Shown: positions 8,851 through 17,995 of the stretch, one piece after another | Position numbering within the stretch: the stretch's first letter is position 1 | Layout: every line of letters begins with the position of its first letter | Origin: JALHUB01 sp050010555 | GTDB lineage: Bacteria; Chloroflexota; Dehalococcoidia; DSTF01; JALHUB01 | Assembly: GCA_050010555.1 (NCBI GenBank) | Contig: JBEKKV010000004.1 | Span: 1 to 64,000, forward strand | Reading direction: 5' to 3' | Length of the DNA: 64,000 nt | The notes under the pieces: generated by a model | Seen by the model: only the letters and a program-made list of their open reading frames with translations | What the model was told of the DNA's origin: nothing | Databases searched by the model: none | Position numbers and translations under genes: made by a program

Positions 8851-9977
8851 GTCAGCGCGATGACGCAGACGGCGTCCGCCAGGTACTCGACGTCCCGCGA
8901 CGTCATGCCCTGATAAACCGGCAGGGCAAGAAGATGCGCCCGCAACCGCTCCGCCTCGGGGAAGGCGCCCTCCGGGATCGCCGGGTGCGCGATCGACCAG
9001 TAGGGGAACAGCTTCAGGCCTTTCGCGCGCAAGCGCCGGAGCGCGTCGGGCTTGTCGAGCACGAAGAAGGGCAGATAGAGGGGGCAGACTCCCTCCGGCA
9101 GGTCCGGGAACAACTGATCTTCTCGCGGCAGCATCGAAGCGAGCAGCGGGTAGTTGTGCCGGCGTTCCGCCACGACGGTCGCCGGGTCGTTGCGCAGCGT
9201 CAGTCGCTGAACGAGCTCCGACGCTTCGACCATCGCGGTCTCCGGCTCGAACGCCTCCCCGAACAGCGCGGCTTCGGCCCCGTTGCCGTTCTTCGCCCTT
9301 GGTTTTGGGAAGGCACGCCTCGTCCAGGTCGTCGGACCCGGGTAGCGCATTCGCAGGCCGTCGAGGAAGCGCCCGGGCAGAAGCTCCGCGCCGAATGCGG
9401 GCGCCGGCTCTTCGAGCTCAAGCGTCAAGTCGATCTTCGGGTCGTTGGCGACGAGCAGGCCGCCGTGGGGGAGCGGCAGCGTCTTGTGGAGCGAGAAGAT
9501 GCTGAAGGCGCCGGAGCGTCCGAGCGGCCCCGACGCGTCGCGGCTGAACAACGCCGGCGCGCAGTCCTCGACAAGCAGCAGGCCGTTGCGGGTGCAAAAG
9601 GCGGCCAGCTCCGGCAACGGTTGCGGGAAGCCGAAGTAGTGAATAACCAGCAGGACACGTGTTCGGCGGGTAACGGCCGACTGCATGTCGTCGAAGTCGG
9701 GCGTCAGGTCCGGCGCCACGCGGAAGAAGCGCGGCGAGAGGCCGGCGGCGATAATCGCTGCGACCTCGGAGCCGGAGTTGTACGCCGGCAGCAGGACCTC
9801 ATCGCCGTCCGCGAGGCGAAGAGAGCGCAGGCCGTGCCAGAGGGCGTTTCGAGCAAAGAGATGCCAGCGGACGCGAGGCGCGGAGAAGGGGAAGGTAGCG
9901 GCGGCGCGTTCGCGTCTGCTGATGAGGGCGGAGAGCGGAAGCGGCGGCGTTGCCGGGATGAATCGCTTAGTCGTCAG
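8844..9977 (-). CDS. DegT/DnrJ/EryC1/StrS-type PLP aminotransferase, probable CTG start
   Basis: 377 aa if initiated at CTG 9977. The downstream part is clear: ALWHGLRSL and LLPAYNSGSEVAAII near the N-terminus, LVVIHYFGFP-type strand, EDCAPALF, and the cofactor lysine in SLHKTLPLPHGG. Family members make amino-sugars for surface polysaccharide, consistent with its place as last gene of the operon. The first in-frame GTG (9719) would cut off the conserved N-terminal PLP-fold segments. The open frame extends back to 10013 without ATG, GTG or TTG; CTG at 9977 has AAAGGG about 5 nt upstream and overlaps the FemAB stop by 11 bp, so it is the best start. A sequence error at the true start is the alternative. 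Confidence 0.8.
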   Translation of the reverse strand: MTTKRFIPATPPLPLSALISRRERAAATFPFSAPRVRWHLFARNALWHGLRSLRLADGDEVLLPAYNSGSEVAAIIAAGLSPRFFRVAPDLTPDFDDMQSAVTRRTRVLLVIHYFGFPQPLPELAAFCTRNGLLLVEDCAPALFSRDASGPLGRSGAFSIFSLHKTLPLPHGGLLVANDPKIDLTLELEEPAPAFGAELLPGRFLDGLRMRYPGPTTWTRRAFPKPRAKNGNGAEAALFGEAFEPETAMVEASELVQRLTLRNDPATVVAERRHNYPLLASMLPREDQLFPDLPEGVCPLYLPFFVLDKPDALRRLRAKGLKLFPYWSIAHPAIPEGAFPEAERLRAHLLALPVYQGMTSRDVEYLADAVCVIALTQ

Positions 9978-11079
9978 GTCGCCCTTTCTGCGCGCTACTC
10001 CGGCGGAACGCGCCTAACGAGGCCTTCAGTCCGCGCAGCCTCTCGCCCGCTGCCTGCGACAGCCGTGTGGTCGAGGACGCGTACACGTAGGCCGGCGTAT
10101 CCAGCAGCTTGCCTCCCCATTTGCTCTTGAACTCGCGAACGCCAGCCTCCCGCGAGCCCTCCGGCGGCGCCACTTCGACTGAGACGAGGTCGAGCGAATG
10201 GAATCCGTCGCGCTTGAACGCAAGCATCGATTCCCAGAGCAACAGGCTGCTGGCGTTGAGCTTGCGGCCCTCCCGGCCAACGGCGGTCTGGAGTTGCGCC
10301 GCCAGCCCGGCGTGGCAGGGGAAGAAGCTGCCCGCGACGATGCGTCCCTCATACCTCGCGACCAGGATCCGCGCTTTCCCCTCTTCGCGCAGGCGGCGAA
10401 AGCCGGAGACGAATTGCGCCTCGGAAGGGGGGCCGGAGCCGGGGACGGAGGCTGTGTCCATATACAGGCGGTAGTAGGCGCGAACGTCCTCGTCGGCGGC
10501 GATCTGTTCAACAGCGACGCCTCTCTTGCGGGCCTTGTTCGCGGCCCAGCGTCCCGCCGGCTCGATGTTCTGCCAGAGCTCTTCCTCCGACGGCGTCAGG
10601 TCGATCAAGTAGGTCTGCAGGTCGCGGCGACGGAACCCCTGCGAAAGACAGGTCTCGTCACAGAGCCCATCGTGGAGCGTCTCCGACGTGAAGATGGCAT
10701 GCCCGACACCCTGCCGTCCCATGTGCCGCTTCAGCTCGGCCAGCAGCGAGGCCAGCACCGTATCCCGGTCATCCAGCAGGTCAGGGCGCAGCACCGGGAG
10801 CGACTTCATCCAGGCGGTGCTACGGGGGAACAAGCCGTCGCTGTGCGGGGCGAAGTAGCCGCGCCAGGAGGCGGCGACGCCTTGCCCGTCGACGGCGATC
10901 AAGGTGAAGTGCGACCGCGAAGGGTCGCTGTTGAACAGAGCAACGAATGAGTCCGTTTGAAACGGGTGCGCCATCGGCGACGCGGCCTCGAGTTCGGCTA
11001 CGCGCTGCGAAAGCGCCCCCGACGATTGTCCGTTCTCGACGATCCGCACACTGAGTCCCGCGTCTATTCTGCCGGACAT
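9967..11079 (-). CDS. FemAB/GNAT-fold acyl- or aminoacyl-transferase-like protein
   Basis: 370 aa. The ATG at 11079 has an excellent AAGGAGG 8 nt before it. The C-terminal half shows the FemAB-type acetyltransferase pattern: AGRWAANKARKRGV, then YYRLYMDTA, RILVARYEGRIVAGSFF, LLLWESMLAFKRDGFHSLDL, and a terminal FKSKWGGK. Such proteins in exopolysaccharide clusters (XrtA/PEP-CTERM-associated and related) are thought to transfer an amino-acid or acyl group to the glycan; the substrate here is unknown. It lies 16 nt downstream of the glycosyltransferase at 11096 and overlaps the aminotransferase start. Confidence 0.75.
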   Translation of the reverse strand: MSGRIDAGLSVRIVENGQSSGALSQRVAELEAASPMAHPFQTDSFVALFNSDPSRSHFTLIAVDGQGVAASWRGYFAPHSDGLFPRSTAWMKSLPVLRPDLLDDRDTVLASLLAELKRHMGRQGVGHAIFTSETLHDGLCDETCLSQGFRRRDLQTYLIDLTPSEEELWQNIEPAGRWAANKARKRGVAVEQIAADEDVRAYYRLYMDTASVPGSGPPSEAQFVSGFRRLREEGKARILVARYEGRIVAGSFFPCHAGLAAQLQTAVGREGRKLNASSLLLWESMLAFKRDGFHSLDLVSVEVAPPEGSREAGVREFKSKWGGKLLDTPAYVYASSTTRLSQAAGERLRGLKASLGAFRRSSAQKGRPDD

Positions 11080-11095
11080 CGATCCGCCTCCTTCC

Positions 11096-12295
11096 TCACT
11101 CCAGGCGCGACGCCTCGCCGGCCCGCTCGGTCCGCGTCCAGGAAGGCGCGCCGCGGGAGGCAAGCGCCTGAAGATATAGCCGTCCCTTCCAGAGCACGTA
11201 GACCGGCGCGAAACCCAGCGCAAGCCACGAGCGCCGAGGCGCCCGTGCGGCCGCCAGCCCGCCGAAAACGTATGTCGCCAGCAAGAGAATCGTCGCTGCC
11301 GCCAGGATGACGCCGACGAGCGAGCCGAGCGCGACGGACAGCGCGAGGAAGCCGACCGCCAGCAGCGCGACGACTGACAGCGGCGGCACCAGCAGGTCGA
11401 GGCCTGCGGCGAGCTTCGGCCAGGAGGCGGAGCGAACGGCACCGACGAGCAGTCGCGGCGCGTGGTGGCGCGCCAGAGCCAGGCGGCCGCGCTCCCAGCG
11501 CAGGTTCTGGCCACGAGCAGCCGCAAGCGTATCCGGCATCTCGCTCCAGACCGATGTCTCCCAGGCAAACGCAACCTTCACGCCTGCTTCGACCAGTCTG
11601 GCGTGCAGCTCCAAGTCCTCTGTGACGCCGAAGGCCTGCCACTCGCGCGCCTGTCGCAGCTCCGCGGCGAAGGCCATGCCGTCACCCGAGAGACCGGCTG
11701 AGGCTCCCAGGGCGCTCAGACCCATTCGTCGCGACGAATGCAGCAGATAGAAGGCCACGGCCCGCAACGAAGACACCCACGAGCGCTCCGGACTGAGCAC
11801 AACGTACCGGCTCTGTACCGCGACCGCGCCACCCTCCAGCCGATCGTTCATGGCCGAAAGGAAGTTGGCGTCGACGACCGTGTCCGCGTCGATGACGGCG
11901 AAGGCGTCGTAGCCATCCGGCGGCAGGCGGTCGAGCAGCCAGCGAAGCGCCTGCCCTTTCCCCATCGACGTCGTGTCGGTGCGCTCGTGGACGAAAGGCG
12001 TGAGATGGCGGGCGACGGCGGCTGTGGAGTCGTCGCAGTTGTCGGCGATGACGTGGACTTCGAAAAGGTCGCGCGGGTAGTCGAGATCGGCGAGGCTCAC
12101 GAGCGTCGGGGCGATGACCTGAGCCTCGTTGTGAGCGGGGACGATGACGGCAAAGCGACGCTTCCGCTCCGCCGGCGCCGGACGCGTGGGCCTAGACAGC
12201 GCGCCGGCAGCGACGAGCAGCACTAGGAAGGCGACGGCACCGAGGAGGGCCGCCTCGCCGGCGAGAAGGACGTCGTTCGCGATGAGTCCTGCCAT
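11096..12295 (-). CDS. Membrane glycosyltransferase family 2
   Basis: 399 aa. One N-terminal membrane span is followed by a GT-A domain: FAVIVPAHNEAQVIAPTL (nucleotide-sugar site), DNCDDST, GKGQALRWLL, the metal-binding AVIDADTVV, and a QNLRWERGR motif close to the Q/RXXRW signature of processive synthases. Two or three C-terminal spans follow at about 300-370. It probably polymerises or extends the exopolysaccharide at the cytoplasmic membrane. The ATG at 12295 overlaps the preceding stop (TGATG); a GTG one codon earlier is possible. Confidence 0.85.
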   Translation of the reverse strand: MAGLIANDVLLAGEAALLGAVAFLVLLVAAGALSRPTRPAPAERKRRFAVIVPAHNEAQVIAPTLVSLADLDYPRDLFEVHVIADNCDDSTAAVARHLTPFVHERTDTTSMGKGQALRWLLDRLPPDGYDAFAVIDADTVVDANFLSAMNDRLEGGAVAVQSRYVVLSPERSWVSSLRAVAFYLLHSSRRMGLSALGASAGLSGDGMAFAAELRQAREWQAFGVTEDLELHARLVEAGVKVAFAWETSVWSEMPDTLAAARGQNLRWERGRLALARHHAPRLLVGAVRSASWPKLAAGLDLLVPPLSVVALLAVGFLALSVALGSLVGVILAAATILLLATYVFGGLAAARAPRRSWLALGFAPVYVLWKGRLYLQALASRGAPSWTRTERAGEASRLE

Positions 12296-13446
12296 CACTC
12301 AGCCACGTCGCGCTTTGTCAGCCTGTTTCGCATCCGCGCGGCGGCAGCTCGGGCGGAGAGCGCCATTCGATACTGGAGCTGCGAGCGCCGATTGCGGAAT
12401 ATCAGCAGGTCCTGGTTGAGTTGGGTATCCATCCGGTAGTGGTCCTTGTAGTGGCTTTCGCCGCGCATCAGGTCGATGCAGTGCAGGCCGTGCGCGAACG
12501 CGTCCTCCATTACCTGGAAGTCGAGTATCATGCCGAGGCGGAATCGTTTCCATTGCTCGTCGGGGCTGAAGCCGGTGGTGTAATAGTAAACAGTCCCATT
12601 GCTCTGGAAGCCGTACTTGATGGCGATAGTTTCGTCCCGGGCCTGGAGCAGCGACAACGCGAGCATGCCGCGCTCAGCGAAGCGTCGCGCTACTTCCAGG
12701 TGAAAGTCCCGCCGGTTCTGGCTGCGGAAAATGCCCGGCTGGCCCATCGCCTGCCAGCGCCGCGTATGGAGCTCGAATAGCTGCTCCATCGCCTGGCGGG
12801 CAACCGTCTGGTCATCGCCGACGTTGGCAAATGATGCCTCGCACTCGCTGAACAGCTTCCGCGCCTGGCGGCCGGTGTCGTTGCGCACCGAGCGCGAGAG
12901 CGAGGCCTTGTAGGCCGCCCAGTCGCCGCTTATGTTCAGCATATGGACGTCGCTACCGGACTGAAGGATCACGGGCCAGCCGCGTCGCGCCGCCGCGGAC
13001 ATCAGATCCGCAGCCGTTTTTGATGAAGCTGGCAGCTCCTGGAGATGAAGAACGTCCCAGCCGCGATCCAGGGCCAGCACGCCGGAGAGAGCGGCGATAA
13101 CCTCGTCGCGGCGGTCCTCGGCGATGGGCAGGTCCTGATAGTCGGCAATCGAGTACCGGCCCGCGGCGGAGCTCAGCAGCCGGTACAGGCGCAGCCCGGC
13201 GAAGTGCGTCGCCGCAAAGGGCGCGACGCCCAGCATCTCGCCCTGGTCTCGTAGCGCGAACACGGAGAACGGCCGGCCGTCGAGGCGATACCTGGCGACG
13301 GCGTCGCACCACTCCCAGGTCGAGAACGGCGTCAGGCCAGCGCAGCGCGACTCGAGTTCCCGCCACTCGTCCTTGAGCGCCTCCAGATCATCGAGGGAAT
13401 CGAGTTGCGAGGCTTGTAATGGCGATTCGGACAGTGCTGCTCTCAT
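12295..13446 (-). CDS. CelD/BioF2-like GNAT acetyltransferase
   Basis: 383 aa. ATG at 13446, with GGAGGTGG about 6 nt upstream; the start overlaps the deacetylase stop (ATGA). The sequence has the paired-GNAT layout of proteins annotated as involved in cellulose/exopolysaccharide biosynthesis: an N-terminal FSTWEWCDAV, central SLSRSVRNDTGRQARKL, and the C-terminal TIAIKYGFQSNGTVYYYTTG and HCIDLMRGESHYKDHY. Likely acylates a sugar or lipid-linked intermediate; the exact substrate cannot be read. Related in fold to the FemAB-like gene two positions downstream, so the operon has two such modifiers. Confidence 0.75.
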   Translation of the reverse strand: MRAALSESPLQASQLDSLDDLEALKDEWRELESRCAGLTPFSTWEWCDAVARYRLDGRPFSVFALRDQGEMLGVAPFAATHFAGLRLYRLLSSAAGRYSIADYQDLPIAEDRRDEVIAALSGVLALDRGWDVLHLQELPASSKTAADLMSAAARRGWPVILQSGSDVHMLNISGDWAAYKASLSRSVRNDTGRQARKLFSECEASFANVGDDQTVARQAMEQLFELHTRRWQAMGQPGIFRSQNRRDFHLEVARRFAERGMLALSLLQARDETIAIKYGFQSNGTVYYYTTGFSPDEQWKRFRLGMILDFQVMEDAFAHGLHCIDLMRGESHYKDHYRMDTQLNQDLLIFRNRRSQLQYRMALSARAAAARMRNRLTKRDVAE

Positions 13447-14231
13447 CTGCCCACCTCCACGATCTTGTCCGGCGGACGCGCCGGAGTAAGTACATGTTTC
13501 AGTTGTCGAAGCGGGGCGTTCCTCTGCAGGGCGAAGCGCCAGCCCCAGATACGCAAGAGGGCCGACGGCCACCGCGCCTGCGACACGTTAATCCGATGCA
13601 ACAGGAACGGCTCGTTGGTCGCCTGCTCGCCGCCGAAGGCCGCGCGATAGCCGGCGCGGCGGGCGAGAGTCTGTACCGCGTCGTCGCTATCCATATGCGG
13701 ATAGCAGAAATAGGAGACGGAATGGCCCAGCATCGCCTCCAGCGCCTTCCGCGAATCGATGATCTCCCGCGCCTGCTCTGGGGCGCCGAGCTGCGTCAGC
13801 CGCGGATGGCTCAGCGTGTGCGAGCCGAGCTCGATCCCGGCCGCGTCTAGCTCCCGCACCTGCCGCTGGTCCATCAGGGGCACCGGCGGCAGCCCGTAGC
13901 CGTCGTCCCAGCGGTTCGTATCGCCCAGACGGTCGACGACGAGGAAGACGGTAGCGGATGCGCCGTGCTTCTGGAGGATGGGGAAGGCCGTGGTGTAGAA
14001 ATCGCGATAGCCGTCGTCGAAAGTGAGGCAGGCCAGCCGCTGGCCCTTGGCCTTACCGGCGACGAGCGCGCGCAAGGCGGCGTCCAACGAAACGAAGCGG
14101 TATCGGTGGACCGTAAGATAGCGGAGGACGCGATCGAGGTCCTGCGGCTGTGTGCAGAGGCCGAGCGGGTCTTGGGAGCGCGGCTGGTCGCAGACGCGAT
14201 GGTACATCAGGATCGGCAGCCAGTTGTTCAC
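13443..14231 (-). CDS. Polysaccharide deacetylase (NodB domain)
   Basis: 262 aa from a GTG that overlaps the previous stop (GTGA). NodB catalytic motifs are present: motif 1 LTFDDGYRD (catalytic and metal Asp), motif 2 GSHTLSHPRL (metal His residues), and a C-terminal CYPHMDSDD in the place of motif 3. The start is ILMYHRVCD, typical of the extracellular carbohydrate esterase-4 group, yet no signal peptide is seen, so it may act on lipid-linked intermediates in the cytoplasm or be exported by another route. It removes N- or O-acetyl groups from amino-sugars of the glycan. Confidence 0.88.
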   Translation of the reverse strand: MNNWLPILMYHRVCDQPRSQDPLGLCTQPQDLDRVLRYLTVHRYRFVSLDAALRALVAGKAKGQRLACLTFDDGYRDFYTTAFPILQKHGASATVFLVVDRLGDTNRWDDGYGLPPVPLMDQRQVRELDAAGIELGSHTLSHPRLTQLGAPEQAREIIDSRKALEAMLGHSVSYFCYPHMDSDDAVQTLARRAGYRAAFGGEQATNEPFLLHRINVSQARWPSALLRIWGWRFALQRNAPLRQLKHVLTPARPPDKIVEVGR

Positions 14232-14917
14232 GACCGAACCGCCTCCGGCTGCGGAAGGCCTTGCTCTTCGCCGACGGGGAGCTCGCGGATCACCCGCGCC
14301 GGAATGCCGCCGACCATCGTGTTAGGAGGCACGTCCTTGGTCACGATGGCGCCCGCGGCCACTATCGCTCCATCGCCCACGTTGACGCCCGCGACGAACG
14401 CATTGCGCTGAATCCAGGCGCCGTTGCCGATTCGCATCGGCCGGCTCTTGATCATGCCCATGCGTCGTCCCGGCGGACCGATCTCGTGCGTATCCGTCGT
14501 GAATGTGACGCCCTCGCTGACGAACGCCCAGTCGCCGATCGTTATTGGTGCATTCAACTCGAAGCGGACGCGACGGAGCGTGCAGTGCTCGCCGATCGTC
14601 AGGCGGTCGTAAGGCTTACCCATCCCTTCCACATGCCAGGGGTTGTTCAGGAGGGTGCCGCGACCGATGTGCATTCCCAGGCGCCGGTAGATCATGGGCC
14701 GAAGCCGTCGCCCAAGCGCCATCGGCAGCGGCGCCAGCAGGACGTTGGCGACCGTGAAAGCAACGTGCATCTCCGCCGCTTCCATCGATATTTGAGCGCG
14801 AATGCCCTTCAGGCGTTGCCGCAGCGACCGCCGCTCGCCACCGTTCGCGTAAAGCTCTTCCAAGGCCTGCAATGCCCCCGACGAGCCGTTTCCGCTGCCG
14901 TTTCCGTTGATTGCCAT
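14228..14917 (-). CDS. Hexapeptide-repeat (left-handed beta-helix) acyltransferase 1
   Basis: 229 aa. ATG 14917 has AAGGAG 7 nt before it. After an alpha-helical N-terminus it shows hexapeptide repeats of the LbetaH acetyltransferase family (ITIGDWAFVSEG, IGNGAWIQRNAFVAG, VGDGAIVAAGAIVTKDV), ending in the usual NTMVGGIPARVIREL. The His in TDTHEIG corresponds to the catalytic histidine. Likely O- or N-acetylates a sugar nucleotide or lipid-linked sugar. It is paralogous to the next gene upstream; the two share the VA.T..NVLLAPLP-type segment before the repeats. Confidence 0.85.
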   Translation of the reverse strand: MAINGNGSGNGSSGALQALEELYANGGERRSLRQRLKGIRAQISMEAAEMHVAFTVANVLLAPLPMALGRRLRPMIYRRLGMHIGRGTLLNNPWHVEGMGKPYDRLTIGEHCTLRRVRFELNAPITIGDWAFVSEGVTFTTDTHEIGPPGRRMGMIKSRPMRIGNGAWIQRNAFVAGVNVGDGAIVAAGAIVTKDVPPNTMVGGIPARVIRELPVGEEQGLPQPEAVRS

Positions 14918-14942
14918 GACCGCACTCCTTACGGCGGGGTTA

Positions 14943-15587
14943 TCATTCGACCTCAACCAGCGACAGTTCCAACTCGCGTCGCGCCTCCTCCGGCAATTCG
15001 CGCAGCACAGCCGCCGGCACGCCTCCGACCAGACAGTTCGCCGGCATGCTCTGCGTGACGACCGCCCCGCTGGCGACGACGCTGCCGGAGCCGATGGTCA
15101 CGCCGGGCAGGACCGTCACGTTGCTGGCTATCCAGACGCCGTCCTCGATGCGCACCGGCAGCGGCCGCCGCTCGCCGCAACGTCGCATCGCCGGGCCCAC
15201 GTCATGCGTGTCCGTGATGACGCGAACGTAGTGCCCGAAGACCACGTTGTCGCCGATGTCGACGGGCGCGTTCAGGCTGAAGTGGCAGCCGATGCCGACC
15301 TGGGAGCGCCGTCCCATGCGGAAGTTCGCGTAAGGATCGCCGAGGGCGTCGAACGTCGCGTTGCCCAAGAATTTGCTGCGAGCGCCGATCCGCAGGCCGG
15401 CGGCGCGATAGACCACTACCCGCAGGTGCTTGCCAACGAGCAGCGGCAGCGGCGCCAGCAGTATGTTGGCCAGCCACAGCTTGAGATGGAAAGCGCCCAG
15501 AGCCTCCGCTGTCTTGCGTCGGAGCAACTCCGGCGTCAGGCGAATGGCGTCCTCCGGAGCGTGATGACCGTTGGAGCCGTTAGTCAT
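14943..15587 (-). CDS. Hexapeptide-repeat (left-handed beta-helix) acyltransferase 2
   Basis: 214 aa. Same architecture as its neighbour: helical N-terminus with LANILLAPLPLLVGKHLR, then hexapeptide coils (VDIGDNVVFGHYV, IEDGVWIASNVTVLPG, IGSGSVVASGAVV) and the closing NCLVGGVPAAVLREL. The histidine in TDTHDVG is the likely catalytic base. The start overlaps the polymerase stop by 8 bp. It resembles WcaF/NodL-type colanic-acid or Nod-factor acetyltransferases. Two tandem enzymes suggest two acylation positions on the repeat unit; this is inference. Confidence 0.85.
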   Translation of the reverse strand: MTNGSNGHHAPEDAIRLTPELLRRKTAEALGAFHLKLWLANILLAPLPLLVGKHLRVVVYRAAGLRIGARSKFLGNATFDALGDPYANFRMGRRSQVGIGCHFSLNAPVDIGDNVVFGHYVRVITDTHDVGPAMRRCGERRPLPVRIEDGVWIASNVTVLPGVTIGSGSVVASGAVVTQSMPANCLVGGVPAAVLRELPEEARRELELSLVEVE

Positions 15588-17109
15588 CGTCTCCCCTTTC
15601 GGACGGAATCGCTTCTTCGGCCTTCTCGGGCTCTTGCAGATGCGGCAGGGCGAAGACGACGCCCATCAGCACGCCGACGAAGATCATCGCGCGCATGCTG
15701 AAGAGGCCCTGGTCGACCATGGCAAAGACCAGCAGCGCAGACAGCATCACCAGCGTGAAGGCGGCAATCCCCCTGTCGCCGGGGCGCGACAACCGTCGCG
15801 CCGCCTGCAACATTCGAATGATCGCCGAGCCGAGGAAGTACCAGAACGCGGCAAAGCCGACGACACCGAGCGTCATGAGGATCCAGAGGATGGAGTTATG
15901 CGGGGCTATCTTGTACCAAGCGAATTGCGCGCTGATGTTCGGCAGAAGCTTCGCCTGCGTCATCTCCTTGCCGTAGCCAATTCCTATCAGCGGGCTATGC
16001 TTCGCCGTGTACATCAGGTCGTAGTTCTCGATGTCGCGATAATCGTTCGACAACTGGTCGCGCGTGTCCGGCGTGACGCCCGACTTCAAGGCCTGCACCG
16101 GCTCGGTGACCAGCGACTGCGTGTTCCAGGACGCGCCCACGTAGAAGGGCAAGAACGCGCCCGCGAGGACGAGGCCGCCGATGAGGATGTGCCGCCGGTT
16201 TGGCAATAGCGAAAGCGTCACCACGCAGAGCAGCGGCAAGGCGACGATGAGGGCGAGGACACCGGCACGGCGCTGGTTGGCGAAGAACGGCAGAAGCACG
16301 AGAGGCGTTGCCAGCAGAGTCGCTATTCGCTGCCCGCGAGGGGCACCGTACAGTATCTGAACGACTGCCAGCAGCATCAGGCCGGCGTAGAAGAACGACT
16401 CCTCGTGTGCCATCAGCGAGTTCATCCCAGTGACGCTGCTCAGGCCGGCCAGGCTGCCGCCCAGGTCTACGTAGTAGCGGTACCAGCCAATCGCCCCCTT
16501 CAGGGCAACGCCGAGGATAAATATCCAGAGCAGGGCTGTAACCTGCCGTCGGTCGCGCACCAACTGGAACGTCAGCAGGTAGGCGAGATAGAAGTAGGCA
16601 AGCGGACGCACCGTCCAGAGAGCGATCTTCAGGTTTCCGTGCGTCAGCGCTCCGTGGATCACTCCGAACGCGACGACGGCGATGAACGCGGTGAAGGGCA
16701 CGAACAGGGGCACGGGCCTTCGGGCCAACTTATCGCGCGAACGCAGGAGCCAGCCGACGCCGGTGACGACGATGATGAGCTCGGCAGGGTTGGCGGAGAT
16801 GCCGCCGATGTCCCGGAAGATCGGGATGGAGGACGTGACGCTGAGGCCGAAAGTGAGCTTGTCGGTCTCGACAATGACGGCAGCGGCGAAGACGAGGAAG
16901 ATACCGGCGATTGGTTTTCGCAGGATGATGGGCACGGCGATCATGCCGGCCAGCAAGCCCGCCGGCACGACCAGATTGCCACTGCCAACGCCGAACATGA
17001 CGAGGAGCCCGGCCAAGACCAAGGTGAGGCCTATGGCCGCTGCCAGGAAGAACCTCTGCGTGGTCTTCTCCCCTCGCGGAAGCGGTGCGGACAAAGCGTC
17101 AACGGTCAA
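15580..17109 (-). CDS. O-antigen ligase/polymerase family membrane protein (Wzy-like)
   Basis: 509 aa with roughly 11 to 12 hydrophobic spans. A large extracytoplasmic loop holds a QLSNDYRDIENYDL.. region, and the Wzy_C hallmark APHNSILWILMTLG follows. Family members polymerise lipid-linked repeat units or ligate glycan at the outer face of the membrane. With the flippase, Wzz and BY-kinase-like genes in the same operon it makes this a Wzx/Wzy-type pathway. The start is taken as TTG 17109, overlapping the methyltransferase end by 11 bp. Confidence 0.85.
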   Translation of the reverse strand: MTVDALSAPLPRGEKTTQRFFLAAAIGLTLVLAGLLVMFGVGSGNLVVPAGLLAGMIAVPIILRKPIAGIFLVFAAAVIVETDKLTFGLSVTSSIPIFRDIGGISANPAELIIVVTGVGWLLRSRDKLARRPVPLFVPFTAFIAVVAFGVIHGALTHGNLKIALWTVRPLAYFYLAYLLTFQLVRDRRQVTALLWIFILGVALKGAIGWYRYYVDLGGSLAGLSSVTGMNSLMAHEESFFYAGLMLLAVVQILYGAPRGQRIATLLATPLVLLPFFANQRRAGVLALIVALPLLCVVTLSLLPNRRHILIGGLVLAGAFLPFYVGASWNTQSLVTEPVQALKSGVTPDTRDQLSNDYRDIENYDLMYTAKHSPLIGIGYGKEMTQAKLLPNISAQFAWYKIAPHNSILWILMTLGVVGFAAFWYFLGSAIIRMLQAARRLSRPGDRGIAAFTLVMLSALLVFAMVDQGLFSMRAMIFVGVLMGVVFALPHLQEPEKAEEAIPSERGDDD

Positions 17110-17995
17110 CAGCGTGTCTCTCTTTCACAAGCGTCAGGGCCACGCCGACAGCGCGCTCGTGGCGGCCGCGGTCCAACTCCCGCAAGAAGGCGCGCTCGAA
17201 AAGCGGCTGCAGCCAGGCAAGGCCCGACCGAAGCGGCAGAGGAACGCGGTTCCAGTAGCGGTCGAGGCGAATGCCGGGCTCGCCGAAATAGCGGCGCCCA
17301 TCCTCCCGCAGCCCGGACGGCGCGATGAGCCTCCGCGCCAGCGTCTCGTCGTCATAGCGACGCTGGTAGAAGACCTTCTGGTTGCCAAGGCGCCGACGCT
17401 CGAAGACGTCGCGGCGGACCCAATCTTCCTCGTAGCGGCTCGCAAAGGGAACGGTGAGACAAACTCGACCGCCGGGCCGCAACACGCGCGCTATCTCCCG
17501 CATCGCCTGGCCGTCGCCGTCGCCCGGGATGTGCTCGAGGACGGAGATCGAATAAGCGACGTCGAAGCTGCCGTCCGCGTAGGCGAGCGAGCGAGCGTCC
17601 TGCCGCTCCAGCCGGAGGCGGCCGCCGATCTCCTCACCAAGGCCGAGGCTCTCCAGCAGGTCCCGGGTCGGCGCAATGAAGCTTTCGAGGATGTCGGTCG
17701 CCGCGAGGTCGAGCCGCGTATTCGCCGCCAGCCAGACGAACAAAAGCTTGGGACTGGCCACGTCCAGCACGCGCTCGCGCCCGCTGAGGGCCATCTCCTG
17801 CAGCGCAAGGCGAAACTCCATGCCGCGCGGATAAGACATAGGGTTCATCAGGCGCGGCAGCGCGGCGTGGAACCGACGCTGTCTCAAAGCGCGCAGGCCG
17901 AGGCCGAGGCTGAAGCGATAGAGCTCGGCCGTCGAGGGCAGAGACGCCCGCGAAGAGACGCCTGCCAGCGCCGCCTGCTTACCGGCGACCGTCAT
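17099..17995 (-). CDS. Class I SAM-dependent methyltransferase
   Basis: 298 aa. The Rossmann methyltransferase signature is recognisable as RVLDVASPKLLFVW (motif I), DILESF (motif II), VAYSISVLEHIPGDGDGQAM (motif IV) and VLRPGGRVCLTVPF. Motif I lacks the usual D-x-G-x-G-x-G glycines, reading D-V-A-S-P-K instead, so cofactor binding may be altered although the rest is conserved. It probably methylates a sugar of the exopolysaccharide. ATG 17995 overlaps the preceding stop (ATGA). Confidence 0.78.
   Translation of the reverse strand: MTVAGKQAALAGVSSRASLPSTAELYRFSLGLGLRALRQRRFHAALPRLMNPMSYPRGMEFRLALQEMALSGRERVLDVASPKLLFVWLAANTRLDLAATDILESFIAPTRDLLESLGLGEEIGGRLRLERQDARSLAYADGSFDVAYSISVLEHIPGDGDGQAMREIARVLRPGGRVCLTVPFASRYEEDWVRRDVFERRRLGNQKVFYQRRYDDETLARRLIAPSGLREDGRRYFGEPGIRLDRYWNRVPLPLRSGLAWLQPLFERAFLRELDRGRHERAVGVALTLVKERHAVDR

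Noticed and set aside
11080..11574. N-terminal extension of the FemAB-like gene back to 11574
   Set aside because: The extension is out of frame with the glycosyltransferase it overlaps; a strong ribosome site marks 11079 as the start.
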